NCBI GenBank assembly: GCA_035575925.1
Contig: DATLXK010000027.1
Location: 59,791-123,790 of the forward strand
Direction of reading: 5' to 3'
Length of the DNA stretch: 64,000 nt
Origin: DASWTL01 sp035575925
Lineage (GTDB): Bacteria > Bacteroidota > Bacteroidia > Sphingobacteriales > Sphingobacteriaceae
The notes under the pieces were generated by a model. That model saw only the letters and a program-made list of their open reading frames with translations, was not told the DNA's origin and searched no databases. This document shows positions 33,749 to 42,505 of the stretch, piece by piece; within the stretch, counting starts at the first letter, position 1; the number at the start of each line of letters is the position of its first letter. A program made the translations under genes and the position numbers.

Positions 33749-35239
33749 CTAGTTCTTGTTTCTTTTAAATTTCAAATCCGTATAGTAGGTGGCGGGGCGG
33801 ATACTATCATCATAATCATACCTGTACTTCCATTGCTTCATATATTCATCTGCTGGCAGAAAAGTGTCATTTGTATCCTTAAGCTTTTGCCTTAGTAAAG
33901 TTTCCATTTCTTTCTGTAGCCGGACATTTGATTTATTATTGACCAGGTTATTTAGCTGATAAGGATCTTTTACATTATCATAAAGCAGCCACGCACCATA
34001 TAAATCTCTGGCATAGGTATATCTTTTTGTGCGAATAGCCCTGTATTCTTTGCCTCCTTTTGAAAAGTTCCATTCATGAAAAGGCACCGGCATCATTATT
34101 AAAGCAGCCTCATTAGTTGGTTCCTTTCCACTTTTTAAAGCCTTGGAAAAATCTTTTCCTTCAATGGAAGCGGGGGCACTTATATGACTTAAGCCCAGAA
34201 GCGTGGGTAAAATATCCGGAGTGTTTACCGGCGTGTTTATATGCTTCTGTTTCCGGCCCAATACTTCAGGATAACGTATTAGCAAAGGCACAAGTATGGA
34301 CTCGTCCCAGGGTCGTTGTTTTTTGAGTTCCCCCTTTGTATAAAGCATATCACCATGATCTGATGTAAAAACCAGGAGGGTATTATCAGCAATTCCCTCT
34401 TTTTCCAGAGCGTTAAGCAAATTCCCCAATGCTTTGTCTAAAGAGGTGCAATGTGCATAATAATTTGCTAAAACTATTTTTGCAGTGTCTCTTGAATCTG
34501 AAGGCACATTTGGCCTTAAATTTATTTTAGCCGGATCATACAGTTTTCGATATTCAGCTGGCGCAGAAAAATAAGGATCGTGAGGTGGCCCCCAAGACAG
34601 AACCAGCAGGAACGGGTTATTTTTATTTTTGCGGATATAGCTTATAGCACTATCTGTTTGGGGAAATGAGTCATATCCCTTCCATACCTGCTTGTTATCA
34701 TTCTCATCAAAGTAAAAAGAGTTATTATAATCGTGTGTAACCTCTGCCACTTTCCAATAATCAAACCCCTGCCTCCTGTCTTTAGTTACCGGCAATTTTC
34801 TTTGATTGTAAGTATCTTCGCCTTCTTTGTGTCCGTTTAAATGCCATTTACCAATGTATCCGGTTTTATATCCGTTATCCTTGTAAATTTCTGCAATAGT
34901 TATCGCTTTGTTAGGGAGAGGTTTATCATTATAAAACAACCCATGAGTGAGCGGATATTGGCCGGTAAGTAAGCTGGCCCGATACGGTGTGCAAACGGGC
35001 ATCACAGCTACGCAAGTATTAAAAACCAGGCTTTCTTTTGCCAGCTTATCCAGGTTTGGTGTTATTACATCTTTATTACCGTTATACCCTGTTGCCTGTG
35101 CCCTCCATTGGTCTGCCAGAATAATAATTATATTAGGATTTGTATGTTTATTTATTCCTCTTTCTTCTGCTTTTCTATGGGTATTACAGGCCAAAACAGG
35201 AAACAAAATCATAAAAAAAAAGCTTTGTAATTTATTCAT
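33749..35239 (-). CDS. Sulfatase lipoprotein
   Basis: 496 aa from the ATG at 35239. The N-terminus is a lipoprotein signal (FFFMILFPVLAC). NIIIILADQWRAQATG, VCTPYRASLLTG (formylglycine Cys about 83, CxPxR with Tyr instead of Ser), GYIGKWHLNG and FTSDHGDML are sulfatase motifs. Second of two neighbouring sulfatases and upstream of a truncated glycoside hydrolase, so the original operon handled a sulfated glycan. Surface attachment expected. Confidence 0.9.
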   Translation of the reverse strand: MNKLQSFFFMILFPVLACNTHRKAEERGINKHTNPNIIIILADQWRAQATGYNGNKDVITPNLDKLAKESLVFNTCVAVMPVCTPYRASLLTGQYPLTHGLFYNDKPLPNKAITIAEIYKDNGYKTGYIGKWHLNGHKEGEDTYNQRKLPVTKDRRQGFDYWKVAEVTHDYNNSFYFDENDNKQVWKGYDSFPQTDSAISYIRKNKNNPFLLVLSWGPPHDPYFSAPAEYRKLYDPAKINLRPNVPSDSRDTAKIVLANYYAHCTSLDKALGNLLNALEKEGIADNTLLVFTSDHGDMLYTKGELKKQRPWDESILVPLLIRYPEVLGRKQKHINTPVNTPDILPTLLGLSHISAPASIEGKDFSKALKSGKEPTNEAALIMMPVPFHEWNFSKGGKEYRAIRTKRYTYARDLYGAWLLYDNVKDPYQLNNLVNNKSNVRLQKEMETLLRQKLKDTNDTFLPADEYMKQWKYRYDYDDSIRPATYYTDLKFKRNKN

Positions 35240-35277
35240 TTGAGCCATCACATCGATTGAATTCCCATTTTAGCAAA

Positions 35278-36283
35278 TTATAATAATGTAACAGGGCCCA
35301 TAATTCCAATAGATTGCAACTCCTGCGTGGCTGTCCATCTTTGAGCAACTTTGTTTTCTTTTAATGACTTGGTGTAATTACCTACTCCTGAGGTAACTGT
35401 TATTCTAATTTCATTTCTTCCTTTGCGGAGAGCGTTTTGAAGATTGTAACGATGTTGCCCATACCACTTAACACCTAATGAAACATCATTTACCATTAAT
35501 TCTGAAACCCCGTATATTTCCCCCAAGTCTAAATAATTATAATCTTTAAAATTGTTCACCTGAACTGATGTTTTATATGAAATAGTACCGGCAAAAGATT
35601 TTACTATCTGATTATTTTTAAAATCAACTAAATTGATCGATTCAATATTTGATTTTTCCCCGTTGATATGCTGTAACTGCAAATTCCATCTTTCCTTAAT
35701 TTGATAAGCCTGTGTCGTTTTTGGTATTGTAATTCTGTTTCCTTTATTGGCTTTTTCAAAAACAATAAGTTTTGACTCCCCTGCACCCAGGTTCAGATCA
35801 TACTGTTGATCTGTTAATAAGTCAAGGATATATTTATCGCCGTTTTCAGGGTTCCAAACGTATGCTGCTTTATTTTTTATTGAAAATCTTATTTTTCCTG
35901 AGTAAGGTTTACCCGTATTGTAATTAGCAATAAAGAAAATATCCTTTTCCCCTTGTTTATAATGAACCTGGTTAACAAAGGCATCGGGACTACTAAATTT
36001 TATGTAAGGTTCTATTAAAAACTTTTCCTGAATATTTTTAAACCAGGATATCATATCATTTGCAGGGGAAGGGTAAAATCCTACTTTTTTTGAATTAATA
36101 CTCTTTATTTTCTTTATCCTATCTACTACCTTTTTATCATTTAACTCTCCGTTTACCAATCATGGTGTTTTATACGGCTCTTTGCCAATAAAAACAAGCG
36201 TTCCGCCAGCACTAACATATTTCTCAAGTGCTTCAGCAGTTTTCGGCAGCAAAGTTTCAACCTCCGGCAGCAATACGCAGGGT
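35278..36283 (-). pseudogene. Truncated glycoside hydrolase (GH106/GH2-like C-terminal part)
   Basis: Only the C-terminal ~335 codons remain. LLPEVETLLPKTAEALEKYVSAGGTLVF, then YVWNPENGDKY and the beta-sandwich end (LGEIYGVSELMVNDVSLG, GRNEIRITVTSGVGNY, GIMGPVTLL) resemble the C-terminal parts of large alpha-L-rhamnosidase-type (GH106) enzymes. An in-frame TGA at 36160-36162 interrupts it (TP-stop-LVNGE), and upstream homology ends near 36283, right before the promoter of ssrA copy 2. The break coincides with the island boundary. Exact GH family uncertain. Confidence 0.7.
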
Positions 36284-36290
36284 TAATTAC

Positions 36291-36298
36291 TATCTTTG
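36291..36298 (+). promoter_or_regulatory. Promoter box of second ssrA
   Basis: TATCTTTG matches TAnnTTTG and lies 14 bp upstream of the second tmRNA. The sequence differs from that before copy 1, so the two genes have independent promoters. Confidence 0.5.
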
Positions 36299-36312
36299 TA
36301 TAAATATAAACC

Positions 36313-36708
36313 GGGCCCGACCGGAATTGACAGGATGGATGATAAGTGTGTAAGCATGCAGCGCATTGAGAGTACAGCGCTATAATCAGGACCCTCAAAC
36401 AACAACAGGCGAAAATAACTACGCTCTTGCTGCTTAATCTTAACCGAGTTAAGATTTGCCTTTGTTACACTTTAGAAGTGTAAGCAGGATGTTTCCCGGA
36501 GGCCCGGTCTGGCGGCACCCGATCAGGAAGCACGGAAATGCCAGAATAAGGATAAGAAGGCTTCGATTTTATCCCAACAACTTAAGAAGCTAAGGATTAA
36601 GCAGGATGTTTGTAGCCAACTTAATCTCTAAAACCAATTACAAAATAAGCATGTAGAAGGCACATCTGGTCCCATGTTTGGACGAGAGTTCGAATCTCTC
36701 CGGGTCCA
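36313..36708 (+). ncRNA. ssrA: tmRNA, copy 2
   Basis: 396 nt, same length as copy 1 with about 17 base substitutions and no indels by hand alignment (roughly 96% identity). The acceptor stem, T-arm and tag reading frame (GENNYALAA, stop) are unchanged; most changes fall in the pseudoknot region (for example around 36500-36515 and 36566-36582). It looks functional. Its upstream flank is a broken glycoside hydrolase gene; downstream is an integrase relic. Its natural terminator seems to have been displaced to 38004. Confidence 0.95.
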
Positions 36709-36758
36709 CTTTTAACAGCCTGAAAGTCAGGCAATTAACACGTAGTAAAGACAAACGA

Positions 36759-36774
36759 CGGACAAAATTTGACA
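36759..36774 (+). promoter_or_regulatory. Possible arm-type integrase site, left
   Basis: CGGACAAAATTTGACA, matching 37893-37908 (CGGACAAAATATGACA) at 15 of 16 positions. The two copies lie near opposite ends of the element. Confidence 0.45.
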
Positions 36775-37004
36775 TGAATTTTAAGCTCCCGGCACTGTAT
36801 GACGCTAAGGGTGATCTGTCAAAACAGTGGTTTGTCTTCTACTCCGTGCGTCACCCTCAGACTAAAACGTTTAAACGAATAAAAATCTTTGAGGATATTA
36901 ACAATTCTAAGATTGCTTCGGGCCGAAGAGCCAACGCCGGTAAATGGATTGCTTTTGCAACGGAATATCTGGAAGCCAAACATATAGCCCTTCATAAAAG
37001 ATAA
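36774..37004 (+). pseudogene. Tyrosine recombinase relic, N-terminal part only
   Basis: From ATG 36774 the 76 codons read FKLPALYDAKGDLSKQWFVFYSVRHPQT.. and FKRIKIFEDINNSK, typical of the N-terminal arm-binding domain of Bacteroidota integrases with the LPKLY/DLSKKWFVYYS pattern. The protein stops just after the first core-binding helix, so the catalytic domain is gone. The long 5' extension of the frame into the tmRNA is not coding. It starts 65 bp from the tmRNA 3' end. Confidence 0.7.
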
Positions 37005-37066
37005 TGACCCCAATTTACTTAATGGAGAAACCTCTGTTAACGCCTGCATAACCGTTTATCTGGCTG

Positions 37067-37334
37067 TTATTCAAAACTCGGGATCAATGTTACAATGTTC
37101 AGGTAATACAAACCAGTCCATTTGGTTGCTTGCGAAGGCTGAGTTTTAATAAAACCTAACTGTTCATCTTTCTGCTCAATAAAAATATCGTTTGCAACCA
37201 ACGTTTTAGATAAGGTCAAAATTCTCTTTCGCGGACAGGTTATTGGCAACCGTTATTTTAGTAGCGTTTTTGGATATTTGACTATACCCTATTGCTGGCA
37301 AAATTGCAAGAAGGATAACTATTATATTTTTCAT
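37067..37334 (-). pseudogene. Frameshifted small secreted protein
   Basis: ATG at 37334 begins a signal peptide (NIIVILLAILPAIGYSQ), then ATKITVANNLSAKENFDLI. The frame shifts near 37215 and continues as KTLVANDIFIEQKDEQLGFIKTQ to 37067. The two halves together resemble short periplasmic proteins found in many Sphingobacteria. Function unknown; present copy is broken. Confidence 0.55.
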
Positions 37335-37383
37335 AATAACGATAGTATAAAAATTAGTAAAGTCGGGATTAACCGGCTCGCAC

Positions 37384-37638
37384 TTACTTCTTTGGCTCGG
37401 TTGTCGCTACTTTCGTATCAGGTTTATAAATCGCACCCGTGGCAAAATCCACAATGGCACCAGGCCAGAATAATAGAATATCCGCAATCAAAGGAACCGC
37501 TCTAACTTTACGCGATGGTTCACCGTCTGCCGGTTTTGTTCTTTGGTAATCTGATACCCGACCACCAAAAATTGTTGCACAAGAACTAAAAGAAATTAGC
37601 AGTGCAAGCAGTAGTACGTAAGTTTGGATTTTTTTCAT
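37384..37638 (-). CDS. Small YceK-like lipoprotein, 84 aa
   Basis: Lipoprotein signal (VLLLALLISFSSC, lipidated Cys about 19) followed by ATIFGG, and later ADILLFWPGAIVDFATGAIYKP, a membrane-anchoring glycine/proline pattern seen in small outer-membrane lipoproteins. It is the only apparently intact gene in the small ssrA element. Function unknown. Confidence 0.65.
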   Translation of the reverse strand: MKKIQTYVLLLALLISFSSCATIFGGRVSDYQRTKPADGEPSRKVRAVPLIADILLFWPGAIVDFATGAIYKPDTKVATTEPKK

Positions 37639-37980
37639 ATTATGTTTATTAGTGTGAACAAATGTAATATTAATACCAATTCTATATATACTGAATTATT
37701 ATTAATTTTTTAATACTCACATACTAATTTTTATCTTAATTATTGTTGACACGGCAACCAAACTGCGCTCTAAAAAAGTATAGAGTAATTTCATCTCGAC
37801 TCAGTAATTAGCGTGACTCTGTCCATCGTGCTTTTATCTCAACTAAAATAGATAAAATCAATACTAAAATACTTAGCAATACGAATAATTTGCGGACAAA
37901 ATATGACAAATCCTATCAAAATTAGCAAGGAAAAACCCCCACCATTTGCTTAAAACAGACATTAAGAGCCGCCCTGATTA
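37639..37980. other. Non-coding end of the small element
   Basis: About 340 bp, AT-rich, without an ORF of note. It holds the second copy of the CGGACAAAATATGACA motif (37893-37908), a plausible recombinase-binding site. Confidence 0.5.
37893..37908 (+). promoter_or_regulatory. Possible arm-type integrase site, right
   Basis: CGGACAAAATATGACA, 15/16 identical to 36759-36774 at the other end of the element. Confidence 0.45.
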
Positions 37981-38001
37981 TTCGAATCTCTCCGGGTCCA
38001 C
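37981..38001 (+). repeat. Third copy of ssrA 3' end (attachment site)
   Basis: TTCGAATCTCTCCGGGTCCAC, identical to the last bases of both complete ssrA genes (24514-24534 and 36689-36709). No other tmRNA sequence precedes it, so it is an attachment-site duplicate. Confidence 0.9.
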
Positions 38002-38003
38002 AA

Positions 38004-38038
38004 AGCCCCCTGACTAATCACTCAGGGGGCTTTTTTTT
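38004..38038 (+). terminator. Strong terminator, probably the original ssrA terminator
   Basis: AGCCCCCTGA CTAATCAC TCAGGGGGCT is a perfect 10-bp GC-rich stem followed by eight T. It stands 3 bp after the orphan ssrA 3' end, as if separated from its gene by the insertion. Confidence 0.9.
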
Positions 38039-38223
38039 GTTAGGTAAAGCAGCCATTTTTCAATCGGATGTTGCTTTGCGTAACATTTAAATATCCCTTT
38101 CTTCTCTCTCAGACCGGGGTCGCATGTACATACCTTATCAAAAAAAAAACCTTATACAGGTTGATGCGTATTCTTATCTGACTATTATCAGTAATCCTTT
38201 GATAACAGGGATGTACCAATTCA

Positions 38224-39609
38224 ATGAAAATATCAAAAAATATATACTATTTAATTGGCCTGGCTATTTTAATAATCCTGATTAATACGCTGTTTTTTCT
38301 TCATCTGGTTACTTTAAATAAAAAACACCACACATTTGCTACTACAAGTTATGAGGTTATTTATTCCGCAACCATATTATTGTCGACTATAAAAGATGCA
38401 GAAACCGGTCAGCGAGGATTTATTATTACTAATGACAAAAAATATTTAAACCCATTTAATGATGCTAAGCTAAAACTGGATTCTATTTACCAGGTTTTTA
38501 AAAACCTGGTGGCTAACCGCAAATATAAAACGGTAAATATGGAAAGGTTGCGGGGGTTGGTGGTTGATAGAATGACTGAATTGAATGAAACAGTTCTCTT
38601 GAAATTTACAGGGAGTGAATCTGAACTTCAGGAAATTGTGCTTTCCGACCAGGGGAGAGCCAGTATGCAGGGCATACGAGAACAGATAAATAATTTAATT
38701 ATTGAGGAGAAACTTATCCTGCAAAAGCATGAAAGCGATGTGGACCGCTTCTCGCACAGAACCAAGGTATATTCTGTGATAAGCAATTTTATACTGCTAA
38801 TCGTGGCTGTATTTTCTTTATTTACCATAACAGATAACAGGGTCAGGATAAAAAACCTTTTTAAACAAATTGGAGATAAAAACAATTTGCTTGAGCAGCA
38901 AAAAGGCAACCTGCAAGACTTAAGCAAAGATCTTATCAAACAAAATGGTGAATTGGAGCGCTTTGCTTATGTAGCTTCTCATGACCTTAGAGCACCCGCA
39001 GCCAATCTGGAAGCCTTGTTAAATTTGTATAAAGAGGCCAAAGATAATACAGAACGTAAAAGCCTGGTTGAAACGATGCAGGATGTTACGGATAACCTAA
39101 GCACAAAACTAAACGACTTAGTGGAATTGTTACGGAGTAAACATGAAGCCAATCTTTTAAATGAAAACCTTGACTTTCAGGAAATTTATGAAAAAGTAAT
39201 AAAAAACCTCTCAACAGAAATTCAACAAACTCATGCGAATATAGATTATGATTTCTCGCTAGCCCCAACTTTGAACTATCCTAAAAGTTATCTGGAAAGT
39301 ATTTTGCAGAATCTTATTTCCAACGCACTAAAATATCGCCACCCTGAAAGAAAGCCTGAAATAAAAATCAGGTCATTTAAAGAAAAAGGCAAAACACACA
39401 TGGTGATAGCAGATAATGGAATTGGAATTGATATGATCAAACATGGTTCACAATTATTCGGTCTTTATAAAACTTTTCAGAACCACAGAAACAGTAAAGG
39501 CATTGGCTTATATATTACCAAAGCTCAAATAGTTTCTCTCGGAGGAAACATAGAAGTAGAAAGCAAACTACAGGAAGGTACCCGTTTTATGATATCCTTT
39601 AACTCTTAA
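38224..39609 (+). CDS. CHASE3-domain sensor histidine kinase
   Basis: 461 aa. One TM segment at ~8-29, a periplasmic CHASE3 domain (~35-180; KDAETGQRGFIITNDKKYL is its signature), a second TM at ~180-202, a short coiled linker, then HisKA with FAYVASHDLRAPAANLEALL (phospho-acceptor His), and a HATPase domain with NLISNALKYRHP, DNGIGIDM and SKGIGLYITK. No receiver domain, no response regulator next to it. It converges on the helicase gene with an 11-bp overlap. Confidence 0.9.
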   Translation: MKISKNIYYLIGLAILIILINTLFFLHLVTLNKKHHTFATTSYEVIYSATILLSTIKDAETGQRGFIITNDKKYLNPFNDAKLKLDSIYQVFKNLVANRKYKTVNMERLRGLVVDRMTELNETVLLKFTGSESELQEIVLSDQGRASMQGIREQINNLIIEEKLILQKHESDVDRFSHRTKVYSVISNFILLIVAVFSLFTITDNRVRIKNLFKQIGDKNNLLEQQKGNLQDLSKDLIKQNGELERFAYVASHDLRAPAANLEALLNLYKEAKDNTERKSLVETMQDVTDNLSTKLNDLVELLRSKHEANLLNENLDFQEIYEKVIKNLSTEIQQTHANIDYDFSLAPTLNYPKSYLESILQNLISNALKYRHPERKPEIKIRSFKEKGKTHMVIADNGIGIDMIKHGSQLFGLYKTFQNHRNSKGIGLYITKAQIVSLGGNIEVESKLQEGTRFMISFNS

Positions 39610-41011
39610 AAAACTGATCGCTAAAATTTAAAAAGAATAATTCTTTTGTTGCCCTGGTTATTCCTGTATATAACCATCTTAACAGCTCGGTATTAACCAT
39701 TTCTTCTGTAAGAAATCCCTGATCTATAAAAACTGCATCCCATTGTCCCCCCTGGGCTTTATGACAGGTAACAGCGAACGCAAACTTAATTTGTAAAGCA
39801 TTATAAAATTCATCCTTCTTAAGATGCTCCATTTGCACACGACGGTTAGTTATATGGTTATAGTCCTGTAAAACAGTATCATACAACCTCTTTGAATCTG
39901 GTGCCGATAAGCTTGGGGTTTCAGAATATAACGTGTCTAACAGCACTTTGCAGGTTATCGGCTCCTTGTCAGGATAATCGACCAATTCTATTACCACATC
40001 TGCAAACCTGAAGCCATGTTGCTCTTCTGATCTCTTCACCTTCCTGATTTTCGCCATATCTCCGTTCGCAATGAAATCGCCATTATTCTCATCCGGCGAC
40101 AGCCAGAAATAATTATTGCGCACTATCATAATATAATCACCGCCAGTAAGTTCCTCCTCACGATACAGAATGCGGTTACGTATATTCTGATTATAAATAT
40201 TAGCGTTTTTATTGGAGCGGCAAATTACAAGCGTGTTTTCTATTCCGAACTTATCATACGCATAGCTCAGGCCTTCAACTAAGCGTTCGCCGCTCATTCT
40301 GAACACGTCCGGGAAAGATTTTACAGTTAAAGCCGGAAAGCTATTAACTTCTGTACGTATTAATTCACGGGTTTGTGTAGCATTATATAATATGCCCGAC
40401 TCCTTTTGCTGCCGCACTACATCTGTTAGTTCATAACTATAAAACTCAAGGGCAAAAAGCTGTTTTAAGACTTTAATATTTAACGCCGGACTATGATCTG
40501 ATCCTACTGGAGGAAGCTGTGCGGTATCTCCTACCAGCATTAATTTACAATTCTTTCCATTGTATACATAATTTACAAGATCATGAAGTAAGCTTTGCCG
40601 GCTAAATTCTGCAGCCTGATCTGTAAGCATAGAAGCTTCATCAACTATAAAAATAGTGTTCTCTGCTATATTCTGCCCCAGAACGAAGTTCATATCGGGC
40701 GTAGCTGCCTCTTTTTTACGATAGATCTTTTTATGGATAGTAAAAGCTTTCTTCCCTGAATAATGGCTGACCACCTTTGCTGCCCTGCCTGTTGGGGCCA
40801 TCAGAACCGATTTAAACTGTATACTTGGCAAAACCTTAACTAAGGCACTGATCAATGTTGTTTTCCCGGTTCCGGCATAACCTTTTAACACAAAGCATTC
40901 GTCACCATTATCAGTAACAAGAAACTTTTCAAGCATATTAAAAGCTTCTAACTGTTGTAAAGTTGGGGTTCTTCCAAAATGATCAGCTAACAGTTGTCTG
41001 ATATTGTTCAT
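39599..41011 (-). CDS. RecD-like ATP-dependent DNA helicase
   Basis: 470 aa SF1 helicase. Walker A KGYAGTGKTTLISAL (~43-57), APTGRAAKV (motif Ia), FIVDEASMLTD (Walker B), LMLVGDTAQLPPVG (motif III), and C-terminal TCHKAQGGQWDAVFID and YTGITRATKELFFL (UvrD_C_2, motifs V/VI). Related to RecD/Dda. Acts on DNA during repair or recombination. Commonly located next to DUF3822-rsmD-coaD in Sphingobacteria; divergent from that block here. Confidence 0.88.
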   Translation of the reverse strand: MNNIRQLLADHFGRTPTLQQLEAFNMLEKFLVTDNGDECFVLKGYAGTGKTTLISALVKVLPSIQFKSVLMAPTGRAAKVVSHYSGKKAFTIHKKIYRKKEAATPDMNFVLGQNIAENTIFIVDEASMLTDQAAEFSRQSLLHDLVNYVYNGKNCKLMLVGDTAQLPPVGSDHSPALNIKVLKQLFALEFYSYELTDVVRQQKESGILYNATQTRELIRTEVNSFPALTVKSFPDVFRMSGERLVEGLSYAYDKFGIENTLVICRSNKNANIYNQNIRNRILYREEELTGGDYIMIVRNNYFWLSPDENNGDFIANGDMAKIRKVKRSEEQHGFRFADVVIELVDYPDKEPITCKVLLDTLYSETPSLSAPDSKRLYDTVLQDYNHITNRRVQMEHLKKDEFYNALQIKFAFAVTCHKAQGGQWDAVFIDQGFLTEEMVNTELLRWLYTGITRATKELFFLNFSDQFFKS

Positions 41012-41099
41012 TACGCAAAAATGCGCAAATCCGATTGAAGAATTGAGTCAGTTGTTTTAAACTCGATAATTTGATTAGAAATTTTACTTTTGTTAACGG

Positions 41100-41927
41100 A
41101 TGGAAACCAGGCTTCAACTTATAGAGGGAAATTTCGAATCGCAACAATCGGGGAAAAGTGATCTCCTGATTTATATTGGATCTGACCATATCTCATATGC
41201 CATTGTAGATAAGGGGCGCGAACAATTGAAAGCTTTGGTTGATTACAAGGCCGGCGTATCAGACCTGCATGAAATTATGCAAACCGACCGGTACTTGAAG
41301 TACTATTACGGCAAAATTAAAATAATTACTAACACCTTTAAGTTTACGTTTATCCCCCGAGACATTTATGATTCCTCTGAGATTGCTGATTATTCAAAAT
41401 TTATTTCGCCAAAATCTCCTGCGGATATTATTACAAATGATATCAAGGCTTTCCGGATCAAAAATATAATGGCTGTGGATGCTGATTTTCAGGAAAAAAT
41501 TTCCTCTCATTTCAATCAACCGGTATTTTATAGTCAGGCTAATCCATTTATTGAGGGTTTGCGAAAAATAGCTCAGGAAACAGATAAGTATCGGTTATGT
41601 ATAAATCTTCATTCAGAAATGATGGAAATAGCCATTATAAATGACGAGAATTTATTATTCTACAACCTTTTCGAAACTCGCACACCGGATGAATTTAACT
41701 ATTTCCTGTTACTGGTTATTAAGCAGTTTGATTTGAATGCCGAAAACACAAGCGTGTTAATAGCGGGGAGAGTAGAAACTAACGATGAATCGTATCTGAG
41801 ATTAGAAAAATACTTTAACCATATTAAGTTTGCAGATCCTTGTGGTTTTATACAATGCTCTGAAACTTTTGCCGCGGTTAATTACCATCACCATTTTTCA
41901 TTGCTGAGCCTAAACTTATGCGAATAA
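41100..41927 (+). CDS. DUF3822 family protein
   Basis: 275 aa. ASKHA-fold-like protein with IYIGSDHISYAIVD near the start and YKAGVSDLHEIMQTDRYLKYYYGKIKI, FTFIPRDIYD in the middle; DUF3822 members are restricted to Bacteroidota and lie next to rsmD. Function unknown. The TACTTTTG box at 41085-41092 ends 7 bp before the ATG. The gene overlaps rsmD by 10 bp, so translation is probably coupled. Confidence 0.82.
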   Translation: METRLQLIEGNFESQQSGKSDLLIYIGSDHISYAIVDKGREQLKALVDYKAGVSDLHEIMQTDRYLKYYYGKIKIITNTFKFTFIPRDIYDSSEIADYSKFISPKSPADIITNDIKAFRIKNIMAVDADFQEKISSHFNQPVFYSQANPFIEGLRKIAQETDKYRLCINLHSEMMEIAIINDENLLFYNLFETRTPDEFNYFLLLVIKQFDLNAENTSVLIAGRVETNDESYLRLEKYFNHIKFADPCGFIQCSETFAAVNYHHHFSLLSLNLCE

Positions 41928-42451
41928 TAGGCGGAACCTTGCGGGGTTTACGTTTGAATCCACCAGGCAATTTACCAGTGCGCCCAACAACTGACCTTGC
42001 CAAAGAAGCCCTGTTTAATATCCTGAATAACTTAATTGATCTTGAAACCATACATGTGTTGGATCTTTTTAGCGGTACCGGAAGCATTTCGCTAGAATTT
42101 GCTTCGCGTGGTGCTATTGAAGTTATTTCAGTAGATAAAGATTTTAACTGCTTTAAATTTTTAAAGCAAACAGCTGAGAAGCATCAATTGCAGGTAATTG
42201 ATGCAAGAAGAGATGATGTTTTTAAATTTCTGGAACAGGAGACCGGTTCTTATGATATTATTTTTGCTGATCCGCCTTACGATCATCCAAAATTACCTTT
42301 GATTCCAGAAATAGTGTTCTCTAAAAATCTCTTAAAATCAAATGGTATACTGATTTTAGAGCACCCCGCAATGAAAAAAGCAGATCATCCTAACTTCACA
42401 GAGCAACGAAAATATGGTAATTCTTCATTTAGTTTTTATGTGAATAAATGA
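41918..42451 (+). CDS. rsmD: 16S rRNA (guanine(966)-N2)-methyltransferase
   Basis: 177 aa class I SAM-dependent methyltransferase. RIIGGTLRGLRL and RPTTDLAKEALFNIL are the RsmD N-terminal motifs, VLDLFSGTGSISLEFASRGA binds SAM, and IIFADPPYDHP is the DPPY catalytic motif. Methylates G966 in the 30S subunit. Part of the DUF3822-rsmD-coaD group. Confidence 0.93.
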   Translation: MRIIGGTLRGLRLNPPGNLPVRPTTDLAKEALFNILNNLIDLETIHVLDLFSGTGSISLEFASRGAIEVISVDKDFNCFKFLKQTAEKHQLQVIDARRDDVFKFLEQETGSYDIIFADPPYDHPKLPLIPEIVFSKNLLKSNGILILEHPAMKKADHPNFTEQRKYGNSSFSFYVNK

Positions 42452-42505
42452 AATATTTATACCGTATAGAAGCAATTTTTTGATTTTGAGTTCTACCTTT
42501 AACGA

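Larger units (their letters stand above)
36689..38001. mobile_element. Small decayed integrative element at ssrA 3' end
   Basis: The 21-bp ssrA end TTCGAATCTCTCCGGGTCCAC occurs at 36689-36709 and again at 37981-38001. Between them are an integrase N-terminal relic next to the tmRNA, a broken secreted-protein gene, a small lipoprotein gene, and a repeated CGGACAAAATwTGACA motif near each end. A strong terminator follows the outer repeat directly, as expected if it originally followed ssrA. Confidence 0.8.

Noticed and set aside
36153..36398. 81-codon ORF spanning the end of the island and the start of ssrA copy 2
   Set aside because: It runs antisense through tmRNA sequence and in a different frame from the glycoside hydrolase remnant.
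24138..36708. Second ssrA as an assembly duplication
   Set aside because: The copies differ at about 17 positions and have entirely different flanking DNA on both sides, which a collapsed or duplicated contig would not produce.
36678..36773. N-terminal extension of the integrase relic
   Set aside because: It would translate the tmRNA 3' end; the recognisable integrase sequence starts at the ATG at 36774.
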